Under the pieces are notes generated by a model. That model saw only the letters and a list, made by a program, of their open reading frames with translations. It made no database searches and was not told where the DNA came from. 19,196 bases of DNA from the NCBI GenBank assembly GCA_964354225.1, contig CAYGZC010000331.1, positions 1 through 19,196 of the forward strand, in the 5' to 3' direction. Below are positions 1 to 6,420 of the stretch, piece after piece. Every line of letters starts with the position of its first letter. Position 1 is the stretch's first letter. The position numbers were made by a program, and so were the translations under genes. The DNA is from CAYGZC01 sp964354225 (GTDB taxonomy: Bacteria; Bacteroidota; Ignavibacteria; UBA10030; SZUA-254).

Positions 1-93
1 ATCGACATTTATGGATGTGAGCTTGGTGCATTCAGCCGTTCGAAACAATTGACGACTGACAATTTTGAGATGTTGGTTATAGCAGTGAAATAA
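1..93 (+). CDS. 3' end of unidentified protein (partial)
   Basis: An open frame runs from base 1 to a TAA at 91-93, giving 30 residues that end in NFEMLVIAVK. Its codons look like those of the neighbouring genes, and the next gene starts only 10 bases after the stop, as expected in an operon. The piece is too short to assign to a family; the start lies outside the window. It could be a chance open frame, but a stop this close to the next start on the same strand supports a real gene end. Confidence 0.5.
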   Translation: MDIYGCELGAFSRSKQLTTDNFEMLVIAVK

Positions 94-103
94 AATTTCC
101 AAC

Positions 104-862
104 ATGCTCGATTCGATCTGGTTTTTACCTTTACTCTTTGCAACCGGTCTTACTGCCGGCTTAGTTGATTCCATCGCTGGCGGCGGCGGTTTGCTTACGC
201 TTCCCGTTCTGCTCGGTATCGGACTTCCACCCCACGCCGCGCTCGGAACAAATAAATTTCAATCGAGCTTCGGCAGTTTTACATCAACGATGTATTATAG
301 AAAACACAATGTCGTCAGCATTCGAGAAGGATTGGTTGGAGTAATATCTACGGCAATCGGAACGGTTCTTGGTGCATGGCTTGTCCAACAGATCACCTCC
401 GACATATTAGGTCATCTTATACCTTGGCTGCTGTTGGCGATTGCGATCTATACTTTTATAACGCCAAAGTTCAGTGATAAAGACAACAAGGCAAAACTTC
501 CCAAGAATACTTTTTTCTTCTTCTTCGGATTGATTTTCGGATTTTATGATGGATTTTTCGGTCCTGGGGTGGGTTCGTTCTGGGCATTCGCTTTCGTTAT
601 GCTTCTCGGATTTAACCTAAGAAAAGCAACCGGCTTTACAAAACTGATGAACTTCACGAGTAATATCGTATCGGTCGTTATGTTCCTCATAGGCGGGAAT
701 GTCTGGTTCCTAATATCATTTGTCATGGGTGCAGGGCAAATCATCGGATCTATAATAGGCGCACATCTCGTTATCCGCAAAGGTGCAAAACTAATCCGAC
801 CGGTATTTATTACAATCGTTATTCTGACTACACTTAAGTTATTGTATCAGAATTATTTTTAG
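104..862 (+). CDS. TSUP (TauE/SafE, YfcA-like) membrane transporter
   Basis: This 252-residue protein is almost entirely hydrophobic, with about eight likely membrane segments. It carries the two repeated halves of the TSUP family: the first near residues 15-55 with GLVDSIAGGGG followed by ALGTNKFQ, the second near 145-190 with GFYDGFFGPGVG followed by KATGFTKLMN. Family members move sulfur-containing or organic anions (sulfite, sulfoacetate and similar) across the inner membrane. The glycine-rich SIAGGGG version is typical of YfcA-like members, whose substrate is mostly unknown. Length is normal for the family. The ATG at 104 follows an upstream stop by 10 bases and no Shine-Dalgarno is seen. 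The family call is firm; the substrate cannot be told. Confidence 0.9.
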   Translation: MLDSIWFLPLLFATGLTAGLVDSIAGGGGLLTLPVLLGIGLPPHAALGTNKFQSSFGSFTSTMYYRKHNVVSIREGLVGVISTAIGTVLGAWLVQQITSDILGHLIPWLLLAIAIYTFITPKFSDKDNKAKLPKNTFFFFFGLIFGFYDGFFGPGVGSFWAFAFVMLLGFNLRKATGFTKLMNFTSNIVSVVMFLIGGNVWFLISFVMGAGQIIGSIIGAHLVIRKGAKLIRPVFITIVILTTLKLLYQNYF

Positions 863-870
863 TCTAGGAC

Positions 871-902
871 TCATCGAATCATGCACTATAATAATTCGAT
901 GA
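871..902 (+). terminator. hairpin after TSUP gene
   Basis: TCATCGAAT (871-879) pairs perfectly with ATTCGATGA (894-902) across a 14-base loop, 9 bases after the transporter stop codon. There is no good T run after it, so it may be a weak or factor-assisted terminator, or an mRNA 3' stabiliser. Confidence 0.45.
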
Positions 903-931
903 TAGCAACTACTTTCCATTACAAAATAGAA

Positions 932-973
932 ATGGGGTATGCGCCTGATAATTCATAGTAACGCTTACCCCAT
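932..973 (-). terminator. hairpin terminator of the tonB-domain operon
   Basis: ATGGGGTA plus GCG (932-943) pairs with CGC plus TACCCCAT (962-973), with a single T-T mismatch and an 18-base loop. Read on the minus strand the hairpin is followed by a T-rich stretch (ATTTCTATTTTGT), as in an intrinsic terminator, and it lies about 30 bases after the stop of the TonB-domain gene. It sits between two convergent genes and may serve both. Confidence 0.6.
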
Positions 974-1004
974 CAATCGATGGTTCCTGATCTAAACTAA
1001 GCTG

Positions 1005-1394
1005 CTATTTATTCTTCCCATCCTTCGAGAGTTTAAAATTGAATGGAAGAGTCACATATACTCCAACAGCTTTCCCATCCTTTATTACTGGTTGGAATTG
1101 CCAGTCGAGTGCTGCTTTCATCGCTGCATTCTCTAGCAATTCTGAACCGCTTTCGTTCTTCTGAACTTTAACCTCTTTCACAAATCCTTTTTCGCCTACA
1201 TAAACCTGAAGATAAACCATACCCTCTATTCCAGATCTTCTGGCACTGTCAGGATAAGCAGGATTAACCCGTTTAATTGGAACGGGTGACGCCTCAGTTC
1301 CTTGCATTTTATTGTCTGTTTTCTGCAAATTATTTATTATATCTGCATTCGCAATTGACGCGAACAATATTAATAAAAAAGCTATTCTAATCAT
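1005..1394 (-). CDS. small exported TonB C-terminal domain protein
   Basis: 129 residues. The first 17 residues (MIRIAFLLILFASIANA) form a cleavable-looking signal peptide. Residues about 40-123 match the TonB C-terminal fold: NPAYPDSARRSGIEGMVYLQ, then a variable strand, then AALDWQFQPVIKDGKAV and LPFNFKL. In ordinary TonB this domain touches the TonB box of outer-membrane receptors and is tethered by an N-terminal membrane helix and a proline-rich linker. Both are missing here, so the protein should be free in the periplasm if the signal is cleaved. It follows the anti-sigma gene by 23 bases, with AAAGGA about ten bases before the ATG, so it is likely the third gene of the sigma operon. Family is clear; classical energy transduction is doubtful. 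Confidence 0.85.
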   Translation of the reverse strand: MIRIAFLLILFASIANADIINNLQKTDNKMQGTEASPVPIKRVNPAYPDSARRSGIEGMVYLQVYVGEKGFVKEVKVQKNESGSELLENAAMKAALDWQFQPVIKDGKAVGVYVTLPFNFKLSKDGKNK

Positions 1395-1417
1395 GACAAC
1401 CGATTCCTTTCATCTGT

Positions 1418-1930
1418 TTATTGTTGATAATTTGGATTATATCTTACATTCTTTAAAACAGGTTTCCCGATAACATCAACCGGAGGTAGCTCATAAAAAA
1501 AGATAACCGTCGATGGTTGAACTGCTTGCCGCTGTTGAAGCTTAAGCATCATATTTTCATCGGAATATTTTTTAAGTGAGGTACCGAAAAATATTCCACC
1601 TAAAATTGCCAAAATAATTATTGCTGCTGCAAGCGGCAATGACAGTACAACTTTCTTTTTTAAGAAATTGAACAAACTTGACTCCGATAATTTTCTCTTA
1701 GATGACTGTATTCGATTTTCCGCTAATCTCTGGAACAATTTATCATCGATAGCTAAAGGATACTTTATTTCCTCGCGATCCTTGATGGTATTCATTTTTG
1801 TCATTATATCCACATATGATCTACACTCATTGCATCCGGTAATATGCTTGAATAATTCTATCTGTATATGAGTATCAAGTGAGCCGTCTAAAAATAAATT
1901 CGCAAGTTCCCGATAATGATCACATTCCAT
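1418..1930 (-). CDS. zinc-finger anti-sigma factor, single membrane helix
   Basis: 170 residues. The N-terminus has the zinc-binding anti-sigma signature H29-x3-C33-x2-C36, preceded by the acidic helix usual in zf-HC2 (ZAS) domains that hold an ECF sigma factor. A single hydrophobic helix at about 94-116 places the rest, about 54 residues, in the periplasm; this part is rich in Gln and Pro and has no recognised domain. The start lies 2 bases after the sigma factor stop, so the two are co-translated partners. The predicted job is to sequester the sigma factor at the inner membrane until an envelope signal releases it. The signal cannot be told from the sequence. Confidence 0.87.
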   Translation of the reverse strand: MECDHYRELANLFLDGSLDTHIQIELFKHITGCNECRSYVDIMTKMNTIKDREEIKYPLAIDDKLFQRLAENRIQSSKRKLSESSLFNFLKKKVVLSLPLAAAIIILAILGGIFFGTSLKKYSDENMMLKLQQRQAVQPSTVIFFYELPPVDVIGKPVLKNVRYNPNYQQ

Positions 1931-1932
1931 TT

Positions 1933-2478
1933 TTATACCCTTTCTTCAAAAATCGGCTTCAATATTTTATACAACTTTTTCCGCGCTTCAAACAAACGTG
2001 ACTTTACAACGGTTTCTTTTAAATCGAGTATCTCAGCAATCTCTTTATATGATAAATCATTATATAATCTTAATAGTAATACTTCTTTGTACTCCTGCGT
2101 GAGTTGCCAAATAGCTTTTGAAAGATGCCGTACTTCTTCCTCACTATCGTACTGACCATGGAAGGATCTACCGGATTCAATCTCGTTTTCAGAGTCAAGC
2201 GGGGATGTTCTTTTAGATTTTTCAATGTACGATAGACATTCGTTACGTGCGACAGCATACAACCACTGTTTCAACCTCTCTGGCTGGTTGATCTGATTCT
2301 TTCTTTCATAAAACTTAATAAAAATATTCTGAACGATATCTTCAGCGCTGTTGCTGTCATCCAGCATTTTGAAACAAAATATATAAATGGAGTGTTTGTA
2401 GCGGTTATACAAATTCACAAAGGCAAGGTCATTGCCGTTGCAAAATGATTTTACAAGTATGGCATCCGGCACCATCAT
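1933..2478 (-). CDS. ECF RNA polymerase sigma factor
   Basis: Sigma-70 region 2 spans about residues 15-85 (FVNLYNRYKHSIYIFC, SAEDIVQNIFIKFYERK, LKQWLYAVARNECLSYI) and region 4 about 120-170 (LTQEYKEVLLLRLYNDLSYK, then an HTH with KETVVKSRLFEARKKL). Regions 1 and 3 are absent, as in ECF (group 4) factors. I start at the ATG at 2478, giving 181 residues; a TTG at 2493 in the same frame would add five residues. Neither has a clear ribosome binding site. With the anti-sigma factor 2 bases downstream it forms a standard regulatory pair. ECF factors often drive their own operon, so its promoter should lie in 2494-2810, but I could not identify one. Confidence 0.92.
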   Translation of the reverse strand: MMVPDAILVKSFCNGNDLAFVNLYNRYKHSIYIFCFKMLDDSNSAEDIVQNIFIKFYERKNQINQPERLKQWLYAVARNECLSYIEKSKRTSPLDSENEIESGRSFHGQYDSEEEVRHLSKAIWQLTQEYKEVLLLRLYNDLSYKEIAEILDLKETVVKSRLFEARKKLYKILKPIFEERV

Positions 2479-2493
2479 TTTTTTCAAACCCAA

Positions 2494-2810
2494 TTCAACG
2501 TAAATTGAATAATATCCAAAATACCAATTCCGTCACCCAAATTAAACACCTGTTGAATTAATAACAAATAAAGCCACTTAAATCTAAGACTCGTTAAATA
2601 TAAGACTGACTAACCTATTAAAAGTTGGTATAATATTAAAAAATAAAATTATTTTCCATAACTTTGCAGAATAATCGCCTGTTAAGCAGAATTGATAATT
2701 CAGCAGCATTTGATTTATCATGGTTAAAAAAAGTATATTTCAGTCAAATTAATTCATTTTCAGCAAAACCACCCATTACAAGTTAAGAATATAATGGCAT
2801 TAATTAGAAA
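2494..2810. other. AT-rich divergent intergenic region
   Basis: This 317-base stretch separates the minus-strand sigma operon from the plus-strand Smr gene and should contain promoters for both. It is strongly AT-rich. A TATAAT hexamer on the plus strand near 2628 lacks a convincing -35 partner. I see no gene, RNA or long repeat in it, only short echoes such as TAAGACT occurring twice between 2585 and 2615. Confidence 0.5.
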
Positions 2811-3137
2811 ATGAACATTGTTTTAACAATCGATGTCGGGCATCCACCGCGTCATCATGACGCTGTGGAGTACGAACTTGATGAAAAGTTATTGAAGATA
2901 CGCAACTCTCCCTCGATTTGTATAATTAAAATTATTCACGGACGAAGCGGTGCTACAAAAGAAACAGTCCGCAACTGGGCACACAATAAACGCCGCCGTT
3001 TACGCGGAATAATTTACGGGGAGAATTACACAATCTTCGATGAGCGAACACAAGAAATGCGCGATGAAGCCGGACAATTTCCCGATGCAGATTTAGAAGC
3101 TTCTAACAGTGGGATTACTATTCTTTGGGTGAAATGA
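2811..3137 (+). CDS. stand-alone Smr-domain protein
   Basis: 108 residues resembling the small MutS-related (Smr) domain: an opening strand ending in D8-V9, a helix with regularly spaced hydrophobics (AVEYELDEKLLKI), the strand plus turn IIKIIHGRSG with H43-G44 and G47 (the family's HGxG-like turn), a following helix KETVRNWAHNKRRRL, and a final strand NSGITILWVK. Smr domains bind nucleic acids and several are endonucleases acting on branched DNA or on stalled-ribosome mRNA. Here the domain stands alone, without a MutS2 ATPase. The usual opening D-x-H-G is altered to D-V-G-H, so activity is uncertain. No operon partner is evident. Confidence 0.7.
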   Translation: MNIVLTIDVGHPPRHHDAVEYELDEKLLKIRNSPSICIIKIIHGRSGATKETVRNWAHNKRRRLRGIIYGENYTIFDERTQEMRDEAGQFPDADLEASNSGITILWVK

Positions 3138-3170
3138 TATCCTGCTACTTTACCGGGCGGTTATGAACCA

Positions 3171-3187
3171 CTGCATGATCCGTGCAG
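3171..3187. terminator. short hairpin between convergent genes
   Basis: CTGCATG (3171-3177) pairs with CGTGCAG (3181-3187), including one G-T pair and a 3-base loop, 34 bases after the Smr gene stop and before the convergent broken membrane gene. No T tract follows, so it is only a candidate. Confidence 0.3.
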
Positions 3188-3228
3188 GACTTCACGAGCC
3201 AAATGCAACATGGATGAAAATTCATTAA

Positions 3229-4100
3229 TTATACTTCTTCTATTTTCCATGTTGAATCACCAAATTTTTCTTTGGTTTTTACAAAACTGACAAAACCTCG
3301 ATATACTTCATCGTTAAATCTTCTAAAGAATTTTAAATACTGCCAGAAAAAAGATAATCCAAGAAAGAAATAAATCGATATTAACCACCAGTTAATTAGA
3401 ATCGAATTCGCTGATTCCAACAGAATCATTGCGATTCCAAAAAGGAATAACATCATACTTAAATTTCTCGCAAATCCATATAGATTTAGAAAATGTGATG
3501 CTCTTTAAAATGTTATTGGGCAATATTGTCCCACAAATGAAAAACACAACCAAAATATGTCGCTCTGATCATTAATCTCAAGATCAAAAGTTTCTTTGAA
3601 AGTCTTTTTAAATGATTCTTTAAAATCTTCAGAATAAGTTCACCTATAGTGTGAGAAAATGATTTTTTTAAGAGTTTCCATCCAGGAATAAAGTTTACTA
3701 CTTCGAAAAAGATAGTTTCAACCCAGCCTTGATATTTTCTTATTCCGAACATATTCGCGGCTGGATACTTTAAAAACTTATCAACAAAAAACCTTTCTAA
3801 GATCAAACTGCTAAGAGCAGCTATAACGTGCCCAACCAAGTATGCTATCAATATGCAATAAAACAATAATAGCAACGGAGATATACTTAAGGTATCTCGA
3901 ATCTGCAACAACAAGAATGTTCTCTCGCAATATGCACCCGTTCTAATGTAATCTGATACAATATTAATGATCTTTGAAAAATCATAAGTAATTGGAAAAA
4001 GCGCAAAGAATAAAAGGCCAGGTAAAAGATAGCCAAATAGATCATAGAGTGTAAATGGTATTTTGATATATCGAACATCGGACGGTTTCATATTCATCAT
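3229..4100 (-). pseudogene. broken gene for a multi-spanning membrane protein
   Basis: The gene starts at the ATG at 4100 and reads MMNMKPSDVRYIKIPFTLYD, then GYLLPGLLFF and YLVGHVIAALSSLILERFF, two membrane stretches. That frame stops at 3513. A second frame is protein-like from about 3640 (YSEDFKESFKKTFKETF, DIFWLCFSFVGQYCPITF), is interrupted by TAA at 3505-3507, and resumes at once as RASHFLNLYGFARNLS followed by two more hydrophobic segments and a C-terminus FRRFNDEVYRGF. Joined, they give about 290 residues. I infer a one-base indel near 3635-3655 plus a nonsense change at 3505-3507. A short protein from the ATG at 3456 would cover only the tail. Two separate lesions argue against one sequencing slip. 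Family unknown to me; no function proposed. Confidence 0.7.
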
Positions 4101-4179
4101 TCCTCTTTTTTATTTTTTTCTAAGATTATCCTTTTATTGCTTCTCTTAATAGTTGCGGCTCGTCATTGAGTGTAGTATA

Positions 4180-4203
4180 AAGCTCCGTTTGATCCTGGAG
4201 CTT
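4180..4203. repeat. palindrome 1
   Basis: AAGCTCC (4180-4186) and GGAGCTT (4197-4203) are perfect inverted arms around a 10-base loop. This is the first element of the stem-loop run. Confidence 0.7.
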
Positions 4204-4217
4204 CGGGTATGTCACGT

Positions 4218-4240
4218 AGAGCGAAGTGTCACTTCGCTCT
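4218..4240. repeat. palindrome 2, 11-base perfect arms
   Basis: AGAGCGAAGTG (4218-4228) and CACTTCGCTCT (4230-4240) are perfect inverted arms with a single T between them. The AGCGAA/TTCGCT core is shared with the element at 4301-4318, so these two are probably copies of the same palindrome. Confidence 0.85.
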
Positions 4241-4274
4241 TTAGTATATCGGCTCCCTTTGGTCGGGGAGTTGT

Positions 4275-4296
4275 AACTCGAACTTCAGTTCGAGTT
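4275..4296. repeat. palindrome 3, 9-base perfect arms
   Basis: AACTCGAAC (4275-4283) and GTTCGAGTT (4288-4296) are perfect inverted arms around TTCA. A smaller CTCCC/GGGAG pair (4253-4257, 4266-4270) lies just before it. Confidence 0.85.
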
Positions 4297-4300
4297 AATA

Positions 4301-4318
4301 AGCGAAATGAATTTCGCT
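4301..4318. repeat. palindrome 4, related to palindrome 2
   Basis: AGCGAAAT (4301-4308) and ATTTCGCT (4311-4318) are perfect inverted arms around GA. The core and the CT after the right arm match palindrome 2, with base changes occurring in pairs so that pairing is kept. Confidence 0.8.
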
Positions 4319-4322
4319 CTAC

Positions 4323-4375
4323 AGTCCCTAAAATCAAAAAGGGTGCAACCTACGTTACACCCTCTCTGAGGGACT
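4323..4375. repeat. nested double stem-loop
   Basis: An outer pair AGTCCCT (4323-4329) / AGGGACT (4369-4375) encloses an inner pair GGGTGCAAC (4341-4349) / GTTACACCC (4354-4362), which has one mismatch and a 4-base loop. Bases 4335-4362 resemble 13635-13662, so this is likely one copy of a dispersed element. Confidence 0.75.
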
Positions 4376-4384
4376 AGACTCCCT

Positions 4385-4443
4385 GACAAGAAGTGAAACG
4401 AGGCGAACCCCTTTCGGGGCGCACCTTCGCTCTGTTTCTTGTC
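4385..4443. repeat. long stem-loop with C4/G4 tip
   Basis: GACAAGAA (4385-4392) pairs with TTCTTGTC (4436-4443). Further in, GAAAC-GAGGCGAA faces TTCG-CTCTGTTTC with bulges, and CCCC-TTTC-GGGG (4408-4419) caps it. It could be a folded RNA, a transcription end signal or a mobile palindrome; no promoter or T tract settles which. Confidence 0.65.
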
Positions 4444-4453
4444 GTTTGAAAAA

Positions 4454-4474
4454 TGTCTGGTTTTCAGAGAGACA
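4454..4474. repeat. short terminal palindrome of the cluster
   Basis: TGTCT (4454-4458) and AGACA (4470-4474) are inverted arms; the pair is short and could be chance, but it directly follows the long stem-loop. Confidence 0.35.
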
Positions 4475-4662
4475 GCAGCCGAAGCTACGCTAATTAAGTA
4501 TGTTAGTAGTTTAGTCTATTAGTATTTGAGTATGACTTGTTAATTCATTGTTCATTAACTTTTTCTACATCGTATAAGCAACGGAAGTTTATCCCGTCAT
4601 CGTAAAGATGGCAGGATTAAGATAATGTTTAGTTGTTAATTGATAGTTATCTTTCTAAAAAA

Positions 4663-4887
4663 TTATTTGCTTTCAATTATATTCTGTAATTCTTCTCTGC
4701 TAATACCAGACTGTTTAAGTATTCCCAGCAGAGTTCCTTTTGAAAGGTCATCATGAAGTGGTACCACCGTCCTATAATTTCCCTTCCGTAAGCTTACATG
4801 GCTCCCTTTCTGACGTACAATCTCAAACCCAACTTTTTGGAGAAGCTTTATTAAATCAGCACCAGAAAGGACTGGGAGTTTAGGCAC
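4663..4887 (-). CDS. hicA: HicA-family toxin (mRNA interferase)
   Basis: 74 residues, the usual HicA size. It opens MPKLPVLSGADLIKLLQKVG and has the double-stranded-RNA-binding-like fold with G28-S29-H30, the conserved catalytic histidine of the family, then VPLHDDLSKGTLLGILKQSG, also typical. HicA toxins cleave mRNA and stop translation until bound by HicB. The gene begins with GTG at 4887 and overlaps the last 8 bases of the antitoxin gene, so translation is probably coupled. All key residues are present and the toxin looks intact. Confidence 0.92.
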   Translation of the reverse strand: MPKLPVLSGADLIKLLQKVGFEIVRQKGSHVSLRKGNYRTVVPLHDDLSKGTLLGILKQSGISREELQNIIESK

Positions 4888-5101
4888 TTATAGCAACCTC
4901 AAACGGATAGAAAATAACTTCACCGTTGCTTTCTGGTATGCTATCGACATCGAAGCTCTCTAAATACAATTCAACCGCCTCTTTCAAGTTTGTCTGTGCT
5001 TCTTCAATCGTTTTCCCCTGGCTCACAACATCCAACTCAACGCAATGAGCCACATACCATTTACCTTCCTTTGTGATCACCGCTGTAAATTTCTTATTCA
5101 T
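4880..5101 (-). CDS. hicB: HicB-family antitoxin
   Basis: 73 residues with the partly degraded RNase-H-like fold of HicB: FTAVITKEGKWYVAHCVELD, VVSQGKTIEEAQTNLKEAVE and LYLES. HicB neutralises HicA by direct binding. Many HicB proteins carry a C-terminal ribbon-helix-helix or HTH DNA-binding domain for self-repression; this one ends after the core (GEVIFYPFEVAISA), so autoregulation through HicB itself is doubtful. The antitoxin gene is first and the toxin second. AGGTGA about six bases before the ATG is a good ribosome binding site. Confidence 0.9.
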   Translation of the reverse strand: MNKKFTAVITKEGKWYVAHCVELDVVSQGKTIEEAQTNLKEAVELYLESFDVDSIPESNGEVIFYPFEVAISA

Positions 5102-5126
5102 ATATCACCTATACTGTAATCAATTA

Positions 5127-5155
5127 AAGATATAAAAATCCACCGTATATATCAA
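5127..5155 (-). promoter_or_regulatory. candidate sigma-70-like promoter of hicBA
   Basis: On the minus strand TTGATA (5150-5155) and TATCTT (5127-5132) stand 17 bases apart, about 25 bases before the hicB ATG. Spacing is ideal, but the -10 has two mismatches and Bacteroidota promoters often differ from this pattern, so this is only a candidate. Confidence 0.3.
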
Positions 5156-5189
5156 CCACTGTTACACTTCATCCTTCATCATTCATTTT

Positions 5190-6185
5190 TTACAGCCATT
5201 TATTCTTCTTAAACACCCACAGCATCCCGGCTGCAACCAACGCCATAAACAATGCAGCAATCCCTATCCCCCACTCCATCTCTGCCAGCGGGATAACACG
5301 GAAATTCATTCCAAAGAATCCTGTAATAAAACTTAAAGGTAGGAATATAGTCGAAATGATTGTGAGAACTTTCATCACCTGATTAAGTCGGTTGGAAGTA
5401 ACTGAAAGATACGCATCCAACAATCCTGCAACCATATCACGGTACGAATCGGCAAGATCACTCATACGCACGAGATGATCGTACACATTCCGGTAATAAA
5501 TCGTCTCTTCATGTGATATTAGAGAAAATTCTCCACGCGACAATCTATTCAGCATCTCGCGCTGGTACACAGCAACCCGGCGTATGGTCATTATATTTCG
5601 CTTAAGATTCAGTATCTCAATCATCGATTCTTGCGACGGTGCATGAAACACTTCTTCTTCCATGGCATCAATTGAATCATCTAAACTATCAAGTATCGGA
5701 GTGTAATTATCAACAATCTCGTCGATAATTAAATGAAAGAGAAAATCGGGACCTTTCCCAAGTGTCTGTGGATTCTTTGCAATCATCTGTGCCGCATAGC
5801 CGAGTGATCGTTGAGGTTTGTAATGATGGGTTACTAAAATATTCTTGGAGAGAAATGCACTCACCTGCGAAGTTTTAATCTCCATCCTCTTTCTGCCGTT
5901 ATCTTCAACAACAGCGAACTCAACCGGATTGAAAATAATAAAAAGATAATCATCGAAATCTTCCACCTTGGGAAGATGCCCCTCCTCGTCTCGCCCTTTT
6001 TGACAATCTTCAATCGCAAGCGGATGGTAATCAAGCAAAGAAATGAGAAGCGTTTCCTCTTCTGCCTCTTGTGGAGCTTCCATATCGACCCACACTAATC
6101 CCTCAGGTTGTTGCAGATACTGACTAAGTTCTTTGATAGTCAGCTTTCGTATTGTATTATTTAGAAAATGATAGATGTTAACCAT
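5190..6185 (-). CDS. corA: CorA-type magnesium/cobalt transport protein
   Basis: 331 residues, normal for the family. A long cytoplasmic acidic and helical domain (for example GLVWVDMEAPQEAEEE near the start and LDYHPLAIEDCQKGRDEEGH) is followed by the stalk helix with VTSNRLNQVMKVLTIISTIF, the first membrane helix, the signature G-M-N at 292-294, a short loop with AEMEWG, and a second membrane helix ending in a positively charged tail FKKNKWL. CorA pentamers let Mg2+ (also Co2+, Ni2+) into the cell down the membrane potential. The gene stands alone, divergent from the EF-P-like gene. No Mg2+-sensing leader was recognised upstream. Confidence 0.95.
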   Translation of the reverse strand: MVNIYHFLNNTIRKLTIKELSQYLQQPEGLVWVDMEAPQEAEEETLLISLLDYHPLAIEDCQKGRDEEGHLPKVEDFDDYLFIIFNPVEFAVVEDNGRKRMEIKTSQVSAFLSKNILVTHHYKPQRSLGYAAQMIAKNPQTLGKGPDFLFHLIIDEIVDNYTPILDSLDDSIDAMEEEVFHAPSQESMIEILNLKRNIMTIRRVAVYQREMLNRLSRGEFSLISHEETIYYRNVYDHLVRMSDLADSYRDMVAGLLDAYLSVTSNRLNQVMKVLTIISTIFLPLSFITGFFGMNFRVIPLAEMEWGIGIAALFMALVAAGMLWVFKKNKWL

Positions 6186-6406
6186 GACTTCCTTACCATC
6201 GAACGTGAAATAGTCCTTATAGATACAACAGTGTGCTTAATATTAACATTCTTTCAAACAAATAACAACATAAAATTCACTTTTTCCTCCATTCTTTCAA
6301 TGTATGATTTAATCGTTGAATTATTTATTCGCAGGTCCTTTTTGTTTGAACTTGATTCACATCTAACCATTTCTTAATTTCTACTTATTATTCATCTATC
6401 GACTTT

Positions 6407-6420
6407 AAAAGGAGCTTCAA
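6407..6420 (+). promoter_or_regulatory. strong ribosome binding site of the EF-P-like gene
   Basis: AAAAGGAG at 6407-6414 lies 6 bases before the ATG at 6421 and fixes that start. Most other genes here lack such a clear Shine-Dalgarno, which suggests high expression. Confidence 0.8.

Larger units (their letters stand above)
4101..4662. other. gene-free region of stem-loops
   Basis: No credible gene lies in this 562-base stretch. An open frame at 4153-4377 exists only because it reads through palindromes. From 4180 to 4474 it is packed with inverted repeats listed separately. From 4475 to 4662 the sequence is AT-rich and plain, apart from a weak imperfect hairpin at 4591-4617 that could end the hicA transcript. 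Confidence 0.7.

Noticed and set aside
2628..2640. A sigma-70 promoter around the TATAAT near 2628
   Set aside because: No acceptable -35 hexamer stands 16-18 bases upstream, and a lone TATAAT is expected by chance in such AT-rich DNA.
4153..4377. An open frame of 74 codons on the plus strand
   Set aside because: It runs straight through four palindromes, its translation is low in hydrophobic core pattern, and reading the reverse of palindromes gives repeated Arg-Ser-Val motifs of the kind seen in repeat DNA. Not a gene.
4180..4474. A CRISPR array or integron attC sites
   Set aside because: The palindromes differ in sequence and spacing and there are no regular identical repeats or spacers; the long stem-loop lacks the RYYYAAC/GTTRRRY ends of attC, and no cas or integrase gene is near.
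4591..4617. Terminator of hicA
   Set aside because: The stem ATCCCGTCATC / GATGGCAGGAT has a mismatch and a wobble pair and no T tract on the minus strand, so it is too weak to list as a terminator.
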